A stretch of 64,000 bases of DNA from Paratinospora sagittata (GCA_035771175.1 CM069601.1:6089001-6153000), one strand, 5' to 3'; shown: positions 23,346-35,372, numbered from the stretch's first letter. Made by a program: numbers and translations. Notes: generated from the sequence alone by a model not told the origin.

Positions 23346-26300
23346 CTATCCCAAGTTTGCAAACAAAGGAGGCCCGAAACGTGGTCCATTCTCTGGATAT
23401 CAAGCCAACCTTGTGTCTGCACCACCATCTGATGGGTTATCTAGGTTTACTTCTAGTCCTATAAATCTTATCAATGAGTTTGCTACTTACATTCAGGCCA
23501 AACATGATGTTGTTGACAATAATGAGATTGGTAATTCTTCGGCCTTGCTTGGTCAATTTGCGGGATTTCTTGCTGAAAATAAGAACTTGTCTTCTGAAGA
23601 TGTGTCAGGTATATTTAATGTCGTTTCTCTCGCTCTTAATATTAGTAATGTGCATGATTATTGGGTTATAGATTCGGGTGCCACTGATCATGTAACTAAC
23701 ATCTCTAGAAATTTGACTGACTTTGAGTTTTTTTCTCCTTCATCTACCATAACCATAGCCAATGGTAAGAGTGTGAGTGTTGTTGGCCACGGTAAGACTA
23801 AGTTACTTTCAAACTCCATTTCATCATCCGTTCTTTATGTGCCTTCATTTCCATTTCAACTACTTTCAGTTGGCCGATTAATAGCCAGTCTAAATTATCG
23901 TGTCATCTTTTCTCCTAAAAAAGTTGTATTTCAGGATCTAATAACCCAGAGGACGATTGGTGAAGGATTCTTCTATCAAGGACTCTATTATCTTTCCAAG
24001 AATGCTTATTTTTCCAAAGAACCCCACGCATATGCTTGCTTGTCTTCTGTTCAAGAGTTGTGGCATCAACGCTTAGCTCATCCTTCGGCGCCCATTTTAT
24101 CCAAACTTTTTCCCTCTTTGAATAAACATCCATTAAATTGTGATATATGTCCTTTATCAAAATCTACTCGATTACCTTTTTCTTCTTCAGATTCACGTTC
24201 AAATAAAATTTTTGATTTGGTACATTCGGATGTTTGGGGTCCAGTGCTTGAATCATTTGATGGATACAAATATTTTGTCGCATTTGTTGACGATTACTCT
24301 CGTTTTACATGGCTATATCTCTTAAAATCCAAAAGTGAAGTTTCTCATGTGTTCCAAGACTTTCATATCTTAATCATCACTCAATTTTCCTCTAAGATTA
24401 AGGTTCTACGATCAGATAATGGTACTGAATTTATGACACATATCATGACACAATACTTGAGCATGCATGGCATTATTTACCATACTAGTTGTGTTGGGAC
24501 TCCACAACAAAATGGTATAGCGGAGAGGAAAAATCGTGATCTACTTGACAAAACTAGAGCACTGATGTTGGGCATGAATATTCCTAAAATTTTTTGGTCA
24601 CAAGGAGTGTTTACGGCAGCTTATCTAATTAATCGCTTGCCTAGTCGAATTTTGCAGTTTAATTCTCCTATTGAGTTGTTGACAGGAAAAACTCCAAGCT
24701 TTTCTCATCTCAGAGTCTTCAGATGCACCTGCTATGTTCACATTTAGTCTCATCAGTGCGACAAACTGGAACCACGGGCTGTCCAATGTGTATTTTTGGG
24801 TTATTCCCCTACGCAGAAAGGTTATAAATGTTATAATCCTGTTACAAAGAATCTCATGGTTAGTCGAGATGTTCGGTTCAATGAGGCAGTGCCATATTTC
24901 AGCAACTCAGATGATATTCTTAGTCAGGGGGAGCATGACCTATTTCCACTTCCCATTCCAGCTGTTGTACCACCAGTTGTGCCCCAAGTTGTCTCTTCTG
25001 GGCATTCTTCAGCAGACACTGCTAATGGTGATGACGTGCCTTGCACAGCTCATGCACCCACTACCACCATACCTGTGGATCCTGTCCCAGCGCCAGCAGT
25101 GATCATGGGTGATGAGTCACCAGCTCCTGCGCCTATTCCTCGCCGTAATCCACCTCGTGAACGACATCCATCTTCAAGGCTTCACGATTACGTGGCTTAC
25201 TCGGTATGTCATCTCATGCATCATGTTTTGAGTTATCAAAACTTATCACCTACCTATACTGCTTATCTCAGTCAGATTTCTAGTGTCACCGAACCAAGAA
25301 ATTATCAAGAGGCGGTTCAACAGGCAGTCTGGAAGGATGCTATGAATGATGAACTCCAAGCACTAGTTGATAACAATACTTGGAGTGTGGTTTCCCTCCC
25401 ACGTGATAAAAAGGCAGTTGGCAGTAGGTGGGTGTACAAGACTAAGTTCAAAGCCGATGGCTCAATTGAACGGCATAAGGCCCGACTTGTTGCTCAAGGG
25501 TTCACTCAAACATATGGTGTTGATTACAAAGAGACATTTGCGCCCGTCGCAAAAATGACAATTGTCCGTACCTTGATTTCTGTCTCTATCAATCAAGGCT
25601 GGTCTCTTTCACAAATGGATGTTAAAAATATGTTTTTGCATGGCGAGCTTGAAGAAGAAGTCTACATGAAGCTTCTGTCGGGGCATCCGCAAGGTACTGA
25701 TCCAAGGTTAGTGTGTCGATTGCACAAATCTATTTATGGCTTGAAGCAATCTCCACGCGCATGGCATGCCAAATTAAGTATGGTTCTTGAAGAACTTGGG
25801 TTTAAGAGAAGTAATGCAGATCACTCTTTATTTGTTCACATGCACTTGGGTAAGCGACTGATTGTTTTGATTTATGTTGATGACTTAATTGTTACTGGTG
25901 ATGATGATGCTGCTATACGTAAGCTTAAGAGTGTTCTCCAACAAAAGTTTTCCATTAAAGATCTCGGTGTGCTGAAATACTTCCTGGACATCGAAATGGC
26001 TACTTCCTCCAAAGGCTTGTTCTTGAATCAACGCAAGTATGTGACAGATTTATTGCGTGATGCTGATATGTTGGATTGCAAACCTGCACGCACACCATTG
26101 GATAGCAAACTGCAGCTTGATAGATCTGGTGCAGCTCTGGGTTCTGTTCAAGATTATCAAAGATTGGTTGGCAAACTTATCTATTTACCAATCACACGGC
26201 CTGATATTAGTTATGCAGTGAGCATTATTAGTCAATTTATGCATTCTCCCACCATGGTTCATATGCATATTGTTCAGAGAATTCTTCGATATCTAAAGAA

Positions 26301-26793
26301 AACAATTGGTCGTGGCATCCTCATGAAAGCTAACGGGCATTCTCAAATTCTTGGCTATACGGATGCGGATTGGGCTGGAAATCAACTTGATCGAAAATCC
26401 ACTACGGGTTATTGTATCTTTATCGGTGGGAATCTAGTTTCTTGGAAAAGTAAGAAACAAACAGTGGTAGCACGGTCAAGTGCCGAAGCAGAGTATCGGG
26501 CCATGGCTTCCACAGCTTCTGAACTCATGTGGCTAAAGGCTCTCCTTGCCGATTTGGGTATCTCTCATTCCCAATCTATAACGCTTTGTTGTGACAATCA
26601 AGCGGCTATGCACATTGCCTCTAATCCCGTTTTTCATGAACGGACTAAACACATTGAGGTTGATTGTCATTTCATTCGGCAACATGTTCAGACTCGGGCA
26701 TTTGTTACTCATTACACTCGTAGCCATGACCAGCTTGCAGATATCTTCACAAAGGCCTTGTCGTCGGATCATTTTCATCGTTGGCTCAATTAA
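23317..26793 (+). pseudogene. Copia pol: protease, integrase, RT, RNase H
   Basis: One long frame with a single in-frame TAG at 24745-24747. Protease: VIDSGATDHVT, catalytic Asp codon at 23671. Integrase: zinc-binding HQRLAHPS..CDICPLSK (about 24064-24159) and core residues in HSDVWGP (about 24226), RSDNGTEF (about 24412) and NGIAERKNR (about 24511). RT: WVYKTKFKADGSIERHKARL (about 25429-25490), SQMDVKNMFLHGELEEEVY (about 25609) and catalytic YVDDLIVTG (25873-25899). RNase H: GYTDADWAGN (about 26353) and SSAEAEYRAMAS (about 26479). The frame ends QLADIFTKAL..RWLN at 26793, close to the polypurine tract. All catalytic residues are present, so this copy probably died recently. Confidence 0.9.
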
Positions 26794-26807
26794 TCCCCTT
26801 GATCCAG

Positions 26808-26822
26808 CTTGAGGGGGAGTAT
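26808..26822 (+). other. Copia polypurine tract
   Basis: TTGAGGGGGAGTAT, just before the 3' LTR, is the plus-strand primer found in plant copia elements. Confidence 0.85.
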
Positions 26823-27075
26823 TGCCGGATTTATCTCCTAATTATATGATATGTTTCTATAATTATGAGATTTGTATATATGGCTTAGCATTATTCTATG
26901 GGCTGTAACAGAGAGATATTAACATTCTTTCTATAATATGTGTAACTAGAATAGCATATATATGTTAGACATGTAATCAAGCAATTTTCAATATACAAAA
27001 AAATCTTTCACCAATATTCATTGGTTCCTCTCTGTATCCTTTTCTTCAACCTTCCTCTTTGTATTCTTTTCTTCA
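26823..27075 (+). repeat. Copia 3' LTR
   Basis: A 253 bp LTR, starting TGCCGGATTTATC and ending TTCTTTTCTTCA. It is followed directly by the dispersed repeat whose second copy lies upstream of the G-gamma gene. Confidence 0.88.
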
Positions 27076-27630
27076 AAAACCAAAACAAAAAAGAATAAAA
27101 AAGGATTTGAGTTCGAAGGAACTCAATCAAAGTAGTTAATTAATGGTTCAATCTCCAATAGCTTAAAACTCTTACCATTAATGGCAAAAACCAATCTACT
27201 CTCTTTCATATATATCTCCTGAATTTACACAAAGTTCTGTAATACTCCTGATCATATCTTAAAATTAACATCATGGTCTTCCAGAAATTCAAACATAGAA
27301 CAAACCTGAAAATAAATTTTGATTAATCGTGTAGATGTAGATAATAATTTTTGAATAAAAACCCTGATAAACGAACCTGAGAAATCTCTCACTTAAGATA
27401 AAGAGGAAGAAAGACGGAGAGATTGCAAAAAGATGAGAGTGAAAAAAAAATAAAAATGGTAGAATAATCCAAACCGCCCTTGCCGAAAAACTCCAAAAGA
27501 CTGTCAATCTTTACTATGGTAAAGTAAAAATTAGTTTTTTTTTTCTAAACTTTTTTAAATGGGTCCCACTTACCTAGGTGGCATTTGCCACGTCAGGAGC
27601 GTTGAGGTGGGTGTACGTATAGCATTTTTT
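27075..27630. repeat. 556 bp dispersed repeat, copy 1
   Basis: Nearly identical, in the same orientation, to 42090-42647. The shared part starts AAAAACCAAAAC and ends GTACGT(A/T)TAGCATTTTT. It has no coding capacity; a 72-codon minus-strand frame (27289-27507) is not conserved in copy 2. Sharp ends suggest a non-autonomous mobile element, but I see no convincing terminal inverted repeat or target duplication. Confidence 0.75.
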
Positions 27631-27872
27631 AATAGTAATAACTATTATTATTTATTTATTTAATGGTTTATTAGAATATTGCTTTATATATATCACTGAG
27701 ACTTTTATTTAGAAGTTCTACTTATGCAACCTGTATTTCTCTCTTTTTCTTTTCTTCTTTTTTTTCTAGTAATTACATTTCAACATTATTTAAAAAGAAA
27801 TATTATTATGATAAGAATTATATTTTTTTTGCTAGCTATGCTTTGTGGGTGATAATTGATGAAAAATTGCAG

Positions 27873-28019
27873 GTGCCTGGGAGGATAATTGAGTATGAAG
27901 GGCTAACACTTGTGATAGTTAGAGGAGGAGGTCACTTGGTTCCTCTCAATAGGCCCAGTGAATCCCTCTCCCCCGTTCACTCTTACTTATCAGATGAGCC
28001 CCTCCCTTCACATAAATAA
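27873..28019 (+). pseudogene. Orphan last exon of a serine carboxypeptidase-like gene
   Basis: A 49-codon segment (stop TAA 28017-28019) begins right after a good acceptor (gaaaaattgcag) and reads VPGRIIEYEGLTLV..VRGGGHLVPLNRPSESL..YLSDEPLP. This is the C-terminal part of plant serine carboxypeptidase-like proteins (peptidase family S10), secreted or vacuolar enzymes that act as peptidases or acyltransferases. It contains the catalytic-His block (GGGH, usually GAGHEVP). The Ser and Asp of the triad would lie in upstream exons, which are absent: upstream is intron-like DNA and then the dispersed repeat and copia element. I infer a gene whose 5' part was lost or displaced. It could still be an exon of a gene split by a very long intron, but no other exon is visible in the window. 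Confidence 0.75.
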
Positions 28020-29045
28020 TTTAAATAACATACCTTTGTTTCTCAACGTATGAACAAGGCAGTGTCATTGTAGGATGAATTATTACTAAAAATAAATAGA
28101 TACCATTTTCTCTCTTTATTAATTCAATTTCTTTCTGTCTTTCTTTCCTTACCCACCTTGTTTTTTTATTTTTATTTGAATCATCATTTTACTCAACTAC
28201 ATAATCTCATATACTGAAGGACATGATTTAGTGTAACGGTTAAAGTTACTCCACTAAGTCATAAATCCAAATCTAAAAATAACTTTTTTAACGTGGAGGT
28301 AAGGTTGCAAAAAATGTCATGAGTTAATATCATTTTGCATTATAAATTATGTATATATATTCAACGTAGATTATGGATATTGTGCCACCGACAGAGGAAA
28401 ACAATGTAACAGAAGAAAAAGTGAAGCATATATGAACATGATGTGTAACTTGGCCATACTAATACAACAACATGGCATCTTCCTGTACTGGGATGTTAGA
28501 GATGATTAATCTTGTACAAAAAAAAATTAATGTCTAAGAATATTCCCCGTGAGGAAAAAACCCACGAGTAGAGCAAATCTGTGACAGTGGTACACTGAAA
28601 AGATGTTTTATTTGTAAGTGTTGTTGCTTTTATTTCTGTGTGAACAATGTTCTTGGCTACTTGGTTTGATCTACCTAATTACTGAATGATCACCGCCAAA
28701 CCTGAAAATCCCCTATTTTGAATAGACCAATTCTATTTATTAGCCCGACTCACAGATTTCAGTTTATTAACAAGTTGACTAAGAATGAAAAAATAGAGTT
28801 TACTCTCATGCTGCAGTTTTACTTTTTCAATGGTTAAGAGAGGGTCACTAATTGGGCAAAAGATCAGCTTAATCTTCTGCTATAAATAAAGCTTGGTTCT
28901 TCACCACCCTCACACAAGCTTCCTCGATCTTGCTAATCAGTATTCCAGACACAACTAATTTTCAGTTTAATTTTGAGGTTTTACAGATTTTGAGGACGTA
29001 TTGGGTTGGACCACATTTGGGTATAATAGACTCAATTTGAGGTAA
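28020..29045. other. Intergenic stretch with a SINE-like fragment
   Basis: No gene. At about 28228-28315 a tRNA-like stretch (gtgtaacggttaaagttac..gaggtaaggttgc) resembles the 5' half of an Au-type SINE on the plus strand. Near 28880 a TATA-like motif (gctataaataaagc) sits before a CT/CA-rich leader-like stretch, but no coding exon follows. Confidence 0.45.
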
Positions 29046-29140
29046 GGGCGTTCTAATGCACGAAACTCCCACCTATGCATGGCTCCAAAAAAGGGTTGAA
29101 CCACATTTGGGTCTATTATACGTAACCTTATCTTGCAATT
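29046..29140 (-). mobile_element. Au-SINE-like fragment
   Basis: On the plus strand it reads gcacgaaactcccacctatg..gggtctattatacgtaacc, the reverse of the 3' half of an Au SINE (..gcgtacaatagaccc..gggagcttcgtgc). It is degenerate and without its tRNA-like 5' part. A near-copy of a short piece of it, ggaccacatttgggt, lies just upstream at about 29008. Confidence 0.5.
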
Positions 29141-29145
29141 ATGTT

Positions 29146-30225
29146 AAACTCTAATGAAATTGAGAAATAAAAAACATAAAGGTTTAAGATCGAAATCCTA
29201 GATGACGAACAATGAAAAGAGAAGGATATCGAAGTTTAGAAAACGATATTTTCTAGCAATTAGAGAATGAAATTTGTGTTCTCCCATTATTTTTCTTTCA
29301 ACATGAGTCGGTCTCTGATTCACCACTCTTAATGCATTGTTATAAACACCAAAAAATTGTTGTAGCAATCATGTATGATAACTTGCATCTATTTCAACAT
29401 GCAAAATTTCATATCATTAATTATATTATTTGCAAGATATCCCTTAAGTGTGGTCTCAATATGAGCCATCAAAGGATTTTCCCTTCTATTAATAAGAATT
29501 ACTACTATAGCATATACACGAATAATACTTGAAACTTTGTGTAAGCATTTGTTGTTTGAAGCCTGAAAGAGAGATGCTTCAGGTTAACAATGTTATTACT
29601 GTGCCATTCTTCATATCATAAAACTTAACCTGTGTAACAAGATTATATATGGCTATTAGAAACTTGCGTAAAATGTAAGAAACAATAAACATCTACAAAG
29701 TCCTCATAAGGAAATGAGAAAGTAACAGGAAAGTGAAGTCCTCAACATATACATGTACAATCACACATACATATATTGATAAATTCTAAATATATTTAAT
29801 TTTAAACTGAACAATGAACATACAACATATGAGAAGTCTACTCAATTTACCTTGCACACCAAAATCATGCAAACAACATGAACATAACTAATAAGCAGTG
29901 AATATATGAATATATAGACATTTGTTAGAAATTAATTGGAATGCAACCATTGAGATTCTTACATATCATTCTTTTCAAAAGGCTTCTGATTTGAATGCCC
30001 TTTATTTCGAGTTGACCATAGTAGATAACAATATCCTTGTTTAACAAAGTAACCAAAAACCATGAGCATGTTAACCATCACTGAACATTATTACATTATC
30101 ATTATCACAAGAAAATAAACTACAAAAGTTTTCCTGGACAATTAGAAAAATATCAAGTTGAACAAAGCGCAGATTGTACAGATATTTTATGAAAGCTATT
30201 TACAGCAGTCTCAAATAGCAGAATT
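29146..30225. other. Intergenic stretch
   Basis: AT-rich, with no frame above about 70 codons and no recognised repeat. It is probably the 3' flank of the minus-strand F-box pseudogene. Confidence 0.5.
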
Positions 30226-31089
30226 TCAAGAATATTCCACACCTTGGTGACAAGTCGCGATCGTGCCTCTGAATGCATGTGCTGAGAACCACAGCGGATA
30301 TGAAGATATGTTTTTTGCAAAATACATTTCCTTCCAGACCCGACTTCTTCCATGATACACCAAGATTTCCCTTTGTGTCGCTAGGAATATAAATTCGCTA
30401 TTCTGGATTATAGGAAAAACACTTGACACCATTCCTCTGACGCATTTCAAACTTACCCTATCCATCTCATACCATTCCTCTCCCTTGAAATCCTTCAACA
30501 CCCACATACTCATCCAAGAATCAAAATCTGAATCACAGAAACTGAGCCATCCAATTCAAACAAAGGCAACATATTTCCTGCCCCATCCACCATCTTATTT
30601 GGCAGTGGAATCTTTCTCCATTCCAAACTATTCATATCAAGCGCGAGTATATGCAAACAACTGTAATTAGTTAACCAATGAAGCAACCAGTTTGCACACA
30701 CAACTTGATTCCTATTCACATGAGTGAATTCCTCGGTTTGAGAAGAGAGATACCTCTTCCATGCGTTCGTATCAGAATCAAATACCAAGCAAATGAACAA
30801 ATTTGAAGGTCCTCGACCATAAGGGCTGTAAAAACTAGCTAAAACAACCTTGAATGTAGGAGTAGACCAATCATATGCCAATCCCACCAAGGTAGCTTCA
30901 TTATCAGGGTGGAATCTAGTCATGAGCCTTTCTCTAGTGCTTGGCAGCAATCTATACTCTCTAGTCATTGGATTGCAAACATAATAAACACCCTTATTGC
31001 GAATACTAGCACAGCATAATAAACCGTTACAAGAAGCTTTAACTTTCACCCTGCCCTTCAAGAATTCCAAAGATAATTCAGTAACACCG

Positions 31090-33385
31090 TGTAACACCCC
31101 GATTTTTCAAAACTTAATTTTCAAGTAAAATAATGAATATTTTGATTTTATATAAAATATTACTGAAAATCGAGATGTTACTCGTATCCGTCTATCTTAA
31201 CCCATAATCATTATATAGATAGTAAAATTTGCAAAACTATGAGTTTATGTTCTTCCAACCAACTTACTGGTTAAGATAAACGAATACCTTTAATTCTTCA
31301 TACAATCTTTATCTTCATACGAGGGTACTTGCCCTTGTCCATCCATTATGGACACAACATTAAAATGCAATCATCAAATAGAATTAATGAATTTTATTCC
31401 AAGGCATTCACACGTGAAATAAATCACAGGGTCTTTACTGACCGTAATAACATTCATTGAATTTCAATTATCAATACAATTCGTTTAAATAATAAACCTT
31501 TAAAAATTAAATAAAAGGTTCAGTCCTATCACCACAATGCTAATTAATTAATCGAACCCACCCCTACTACACTGAATTACGTCACGAACTTTCGATCTTA
31601 TTTTCTAAGTACCTGCATGTAAAAAAAAATAGGGGTGAGCTTGAAAGCTCAGTGGGTTATCTAAACAATTCACAATATTTTATTGTGATACATACACAAG
31701 AACATTACAAACAAGTTTCACACATTAATCGTTGCAACATTAGATTGTTTGAGTCGAGAATTTCATCACGTTCTAAATCACGTACTGTTAGGAAATCAAA
31801 CTCAGGGTGGCACAGCCCAAAAATTAGGACATTGGCGATATTCCTTAGAATAACTGCCTCATATGTGTGATTTTTATCTTAATCGTATTCTTTAGTGATG
31901 TCACGCCATACGTACGGTATAAACACGATATTAAGTGCATTCATAAAACATATTCAACTCTATTACACAGGGTATCATGTCACAAAATCAATTATAATAG
32001 TGTTCACGCATTCACTATGTCAATATTTCAAATCATACATTTCATTATCAGGCATTATAATTTATAAATGAATTCAACTACCACATTAATTGCATGCATC
32101 CAATTATCATTTAATCAAAATAAAAATCATGTTAACACACATATCATCATGGTTAAACAACCACAATATTGTATACATATAATCATGTACAATAGGCATG
32201 CATAAGCAATCTAATAACACTATTGTCACGACGCCCCTGACGTAGGCTGACGTCATGACCGGCACAGCGTATTATATATTTAATTAAAACTGCGGGGTGT
32301 TACAACTATGGACCTAATTAATTTAACATTCCTATCTATGTATCAAATAAAATATTATGAAGGCCTAGAATCATCTCCACCTGAATCGCTAAGTTCCAAA
32401 AATGTTGAGAATGATTCCTCGACGTTGGGCGTTATCAACCTATCCACGCATAAATCACACATTAATCACTTGTTTTGTATTATATTATATTAATATAATG
32501 TGCATACATGTCTATGTTGTATGGTGGTGGTCACATTATACATATAATATGACTTAGCTAATAAACTTCCACCTGATATAATATGATGATCCAGATAGTA
32601 AAAACGTAAAATATGATATACCATAATCTAATATATTAAATGTGGTATTGTATGTATGATATATATATATATATATATTATACAACATTTTGGTTGCTTA
32701 AAAATAATAATAACAATTGAGTTGCAATGCTTAAAAATAATAATAACGTATTGTATGTATGATATATATATAAATATATTATATAACATTTTGGTTGCTT
32801 AAAAAATTAATAATACTTGAATTGCAATGTTTAAAAAAAATAATGTATTGTATGTATGATATATATATATATATATATATATATTATACAACATTTTGGT
32901 TGCTTAAAAAAAATAATAACAATTGAGTTGCAATGTTTAAAAATAATAATAATAACGTATTGTATGTATGATATATATATATAAATATATTATATAACAT
33001 TTTAGTTGCTTAAAAAATTAATAATACTTGAATTGCAATGTTTAAAAATAATAATAATGTATTGTAAGTATGATATATATATAAATATATTATACAACAT
33101 TTTGGTGGCGAGATGAGATCGGTGGCGGAGTTGCAGTGGCAAGGAAGGGAGAGAGAGGGTTTCGAGAGGAAGAGACTTTCGCGTTTGGTTTTAGAGAGAG
33201 CGAGACGCGAAGGATTTTCGGCGAGATTCCAGGCGACATGTCGGCGAGATCTCGGCTAGATTTCCGGATCATGTTCATTTTCCAATGAACGATATGTGTT
33301 TGATGAAATGTCTCACTCAACACACACACCATTTTTCATTGTTATGTTTGAATGCTATTTGTGAGAAAGTTTTATGGGTATTACA
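31090..33385 (+). mobile_element. LTR-like insertion in the F-box gene
   Basis: Starts TGTAACACCCCGATTTTTC and ends GGGTATTACA, LTR-like inverted ends. The 5-mers outside, CACCG and CTACG, could be a decayed target duplication. An internal CGGGGTGTTACA at about 32294-32305 is a perfect inverted match to the first 12 bases, so an alternative reading is a 1.2 kb LTR or TIR element (31090-32305) followed by separate DNA. A GGGGTGAGC..CTCAGTGGGTT motif at about 31632 is typical of the LTRs in this window. No protein-coding domain is present. Confidence 0.55.
32645..33104. repeat. AT-rich tandem array with alternating units
   Basis: Five units of about 97-112 bp, each starting gtattgta(t/a)gtatgatata (32645, 32748, 32845, 32957, 33059). 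Units 1 and 3 carry ttatacaacattttgg..aacaattgag; units 2 and 4 carry ttatataacatttt(g/a)g..aatacttgaa. The array is thus built from AB dimers of about 200-212 bp. A (TA)n run sits in each unit. Confidence 0.85.
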
Positions 33386-33603
33386 CTACGTTTGACGCTA
33401 AGGCATCTAAACTCCTCTACTAAGACCATTGGATTCTCCAAAGACCTTAAATTGTAAAGTTGGATGAAGTACTTGTCAGAAACCAATTTCTGCAGCTTGC
33501 ATACAAATTTGAACCTAAAAAGGGATTTTATTGGCAATCTTGCAAGAATCTGTAGAACAACTTCTTTTGAGAAGATCTCATTTCCTAAATCTAAGTCACT
33601 CAT

Positions 33604-35039
33604 GATATTTTTCTGAGAATACAATAAAAGGTGGATCTTTTGTTTTTTTCACGTACATGATGAGTAATCTTGAATTGGTTCTTGTGATAATTCTTGATAT
33701 CCCGTGAAAGTGGACCAAAAAAGGAACAATTGTTGTAGCTGAACAGGTTGTTTTTGCCCCAAGTAAAATGAAGAAACCGGATTTCAGAGATGCCCAAATT
33801 GAAATTGGAGAAATCTGAAGTTGGTCTGGTAAGAAGAAGAAGATGAAGAAAAATAAGAACGCTATAAGGTTGGACAAGGTGATGAAAAAAAAAACAGGCA
33901 GAACTTGTAGTCGCGAGAGTTTATTAACTTCGTACAGCATTCCACCACGTGTTGCTTTCTTTGACCCCTCCACAAATGTTTTTAAAGCATTAATTTTTTT
34001 TTTCCTTTTCTTTTCTTCTCTTTCGTGATATAGTTAGACCAGTCCCAACGCCATTTTTTTTACACCGACACCTAGCTTTTCTTAAATATTTTAAGAATAT
34101 TCGTGTATTTAGGAATATGCACAATACACGCGCATCCCTAAATCATCGAAGGGAACTGGGTGCCAGTGTCGTAAAATAACGTTAACACCCGTGTACACAA
34201 AATATTTTTCTAGTTATATAGCTAAATAACTATTACTATAATTATATAGTTATATAACTTTCCACTAAAAAAAAATATAAGTTTTTTGATTTCTTTTTCT
34301 TTTCTCTATTGTTGGACATTTTAGAAAAAAGGTTAAACCTTTTTTAGCTAAATATAACTTATCATTTGAACTAGAAGTTCAAATAATAAGTTAAAGTGAA
34401 TGATAAATTTACATGACCAATCTTATGCAAGAGAATTTGTAAATTGGTTAATTGATATATTCATCTTTAGTCATTGAAGGACAATTTACAAATGACGTAC
34501 CTGAAGTGTGGTTGACCGGTCAAATCAAAGTACATAACTTTCTAAAAAATAAAGGTATATGCAAATAATTGATAAATATATAAGAATTCCGAAACAAGAA
34601 TGGATTGACAAATAAATATACCATAAAAGGTATACAAGTATCTCTAAAGAGATATAGATTGAGAAATAACCACACCTTGAAGAGGTATGAGAATCTCCAG
34701 AAGAGATATGAATTGAAGAATAAATTTTCAATCTGTTTATATTTAAATTCATTTATATTTGAAAACTATGAAATGAAAATAATATTGCTCCTGATAATAT
34801 TTTAAAGTGTACTTTTGATATTATGGAATCTCAAAACATATAAGAATGTCAATATTGAAAAAGTAGAAAGGAGCAAGATCAAATATAGTTAAACTCGTTG
34901 AAAAATCGAGAGCTATATGAACCAGAAGTTCTAATACGTAAAGAGGTAAATCATGTTAGATATACATAAGGAAATATATTAATCCATAGATAATCGTGCT
35001 ATACATGAAAATCTTATAAGGATTTATGAGTTATACTTA
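33604..35039. other. Upstream flank of the F-box pseudogene
   Basis: Overlapping minus-strand frames (33596-33973, 33600-33797) are low-complexity or have no recognised similarity. A ..cacgtgttgctt.. stretch near 33950 carries a CACGTG hexamer. From about 34080 the DNA is AT-rich; the small frame at 34605-34805 may be decayed retroelement sequence leading into the copia remnant. Confidence 0.4.
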
Positions 35040-35184
35040 AAACTTTAAAATGATAATCCCTGAAAGATCTAAAAGGCCTGAAGTACGTACTGCATTAATA
35101 TTCATATTAATCAATATGCATATATATTTATAATTGCTGTGAGTGAGCATTCTAACAATTTGCATTTGCACTTTATTCACTTTA

Positions 35185-35372
35185 TATATCTATTTATTGT
35201 TGCATAGGTTAAGACTCTTAAAGAGTTTATCAGAATATATTTTAAAGGGGGAATTTGAGACAAAAGATCTTGGAAAATCAATTTTTTATGTTGGCTTACA
35301 GATCGTAATTTTTTTTCAAGTGGATTATTGTCTAATTATCAAATGTATTAAGAGATGTTTGAAGAAAGTTCA
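35185..35372 (+). pseudogene. Copia RT fragment, copy 1
   Basis: Encodes LKSLSEYILKGEFETKDLGK followed by SIFYVGLQI, the region following the RT catalytic motif in copia elements. The family's hydrophilic segment after GLQI is frameshifted, and the LTR starts at 35373. The segment is repeated at 37929-38116. Confidence 0.75.

Larger units (their letters stand above)
22045..27075 (+). mobile_element. Ty1-copia retrotransposon, 5' LTR truncated
   Basis: Order: LTR fragment (22045-22152), initiator-Met tRNA primer site, gag, protease, integrase, RT, RNase H, polypurine tract, complete 3' LTR (26823-27075). Integrase before RT defines copia type. Only the last 108 bp of the 5' LTR remain, joined directly to Athila-2, so the 5' end was lost by deletion and target duplications cannot be read. 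Coding is nearly intact: in-frame stops near 22755, 22786 and 24745 and one frameshift near 23340. I do not assign a copia lineage. Confidence 0.92.
30226..33603 (-). pseudogene. F-box protein gene split by inserted DNA
   Basis: F-box proteins are substrate receptors of SCF ubiquitin ligases. The N-terminus (33603 down to about 33386) has an F-box: SKEVVLQILARLPIKSLFRFKFVCK, with the Trp that usually follows missing (..VCKLQKLVSD). The rest lies at 31089-30226 and matches the F-box-associated domain: CNGLLCCASIRNKGVYYVCNP (about 31028-30966) and then LALDMNSLEWRKIPLP. About 2.3 kb of repeat DNA (31090-33385) separates the halves, and the frames do not join cleanly across it. A further frameshift near 30513 moves the C-terminal 90 codons (ending HQGVEYS, stop 30226-30228) to another frame. 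The start at 33603 is chosen because it directly precedes the conserved F-box. I judge it dead, though the insertion might conceivably be spliced out. Confidence 0.82.

Noticed and set aside
28228..28315. Functional tRNA gene
   Set aside because: Box A and box B are degenerate and no cloverleaf or full acceptor stem can be formed; it fits a SINE remnant better.
28860..28935. TATA-like motif and leader-like sequence suggesting an orphan promoter
   Set aside because: No coding exon follows for 1 kb, and SINE-like DNA lies directly downstream; the evidence is too weak for a call.
33596..33973. 125-codon minus-strand frame upstream of the F-box
   Set aside because: Hydrophobic, low-complexity, overlaps another frame in the same stretch and has no recognisable domain.
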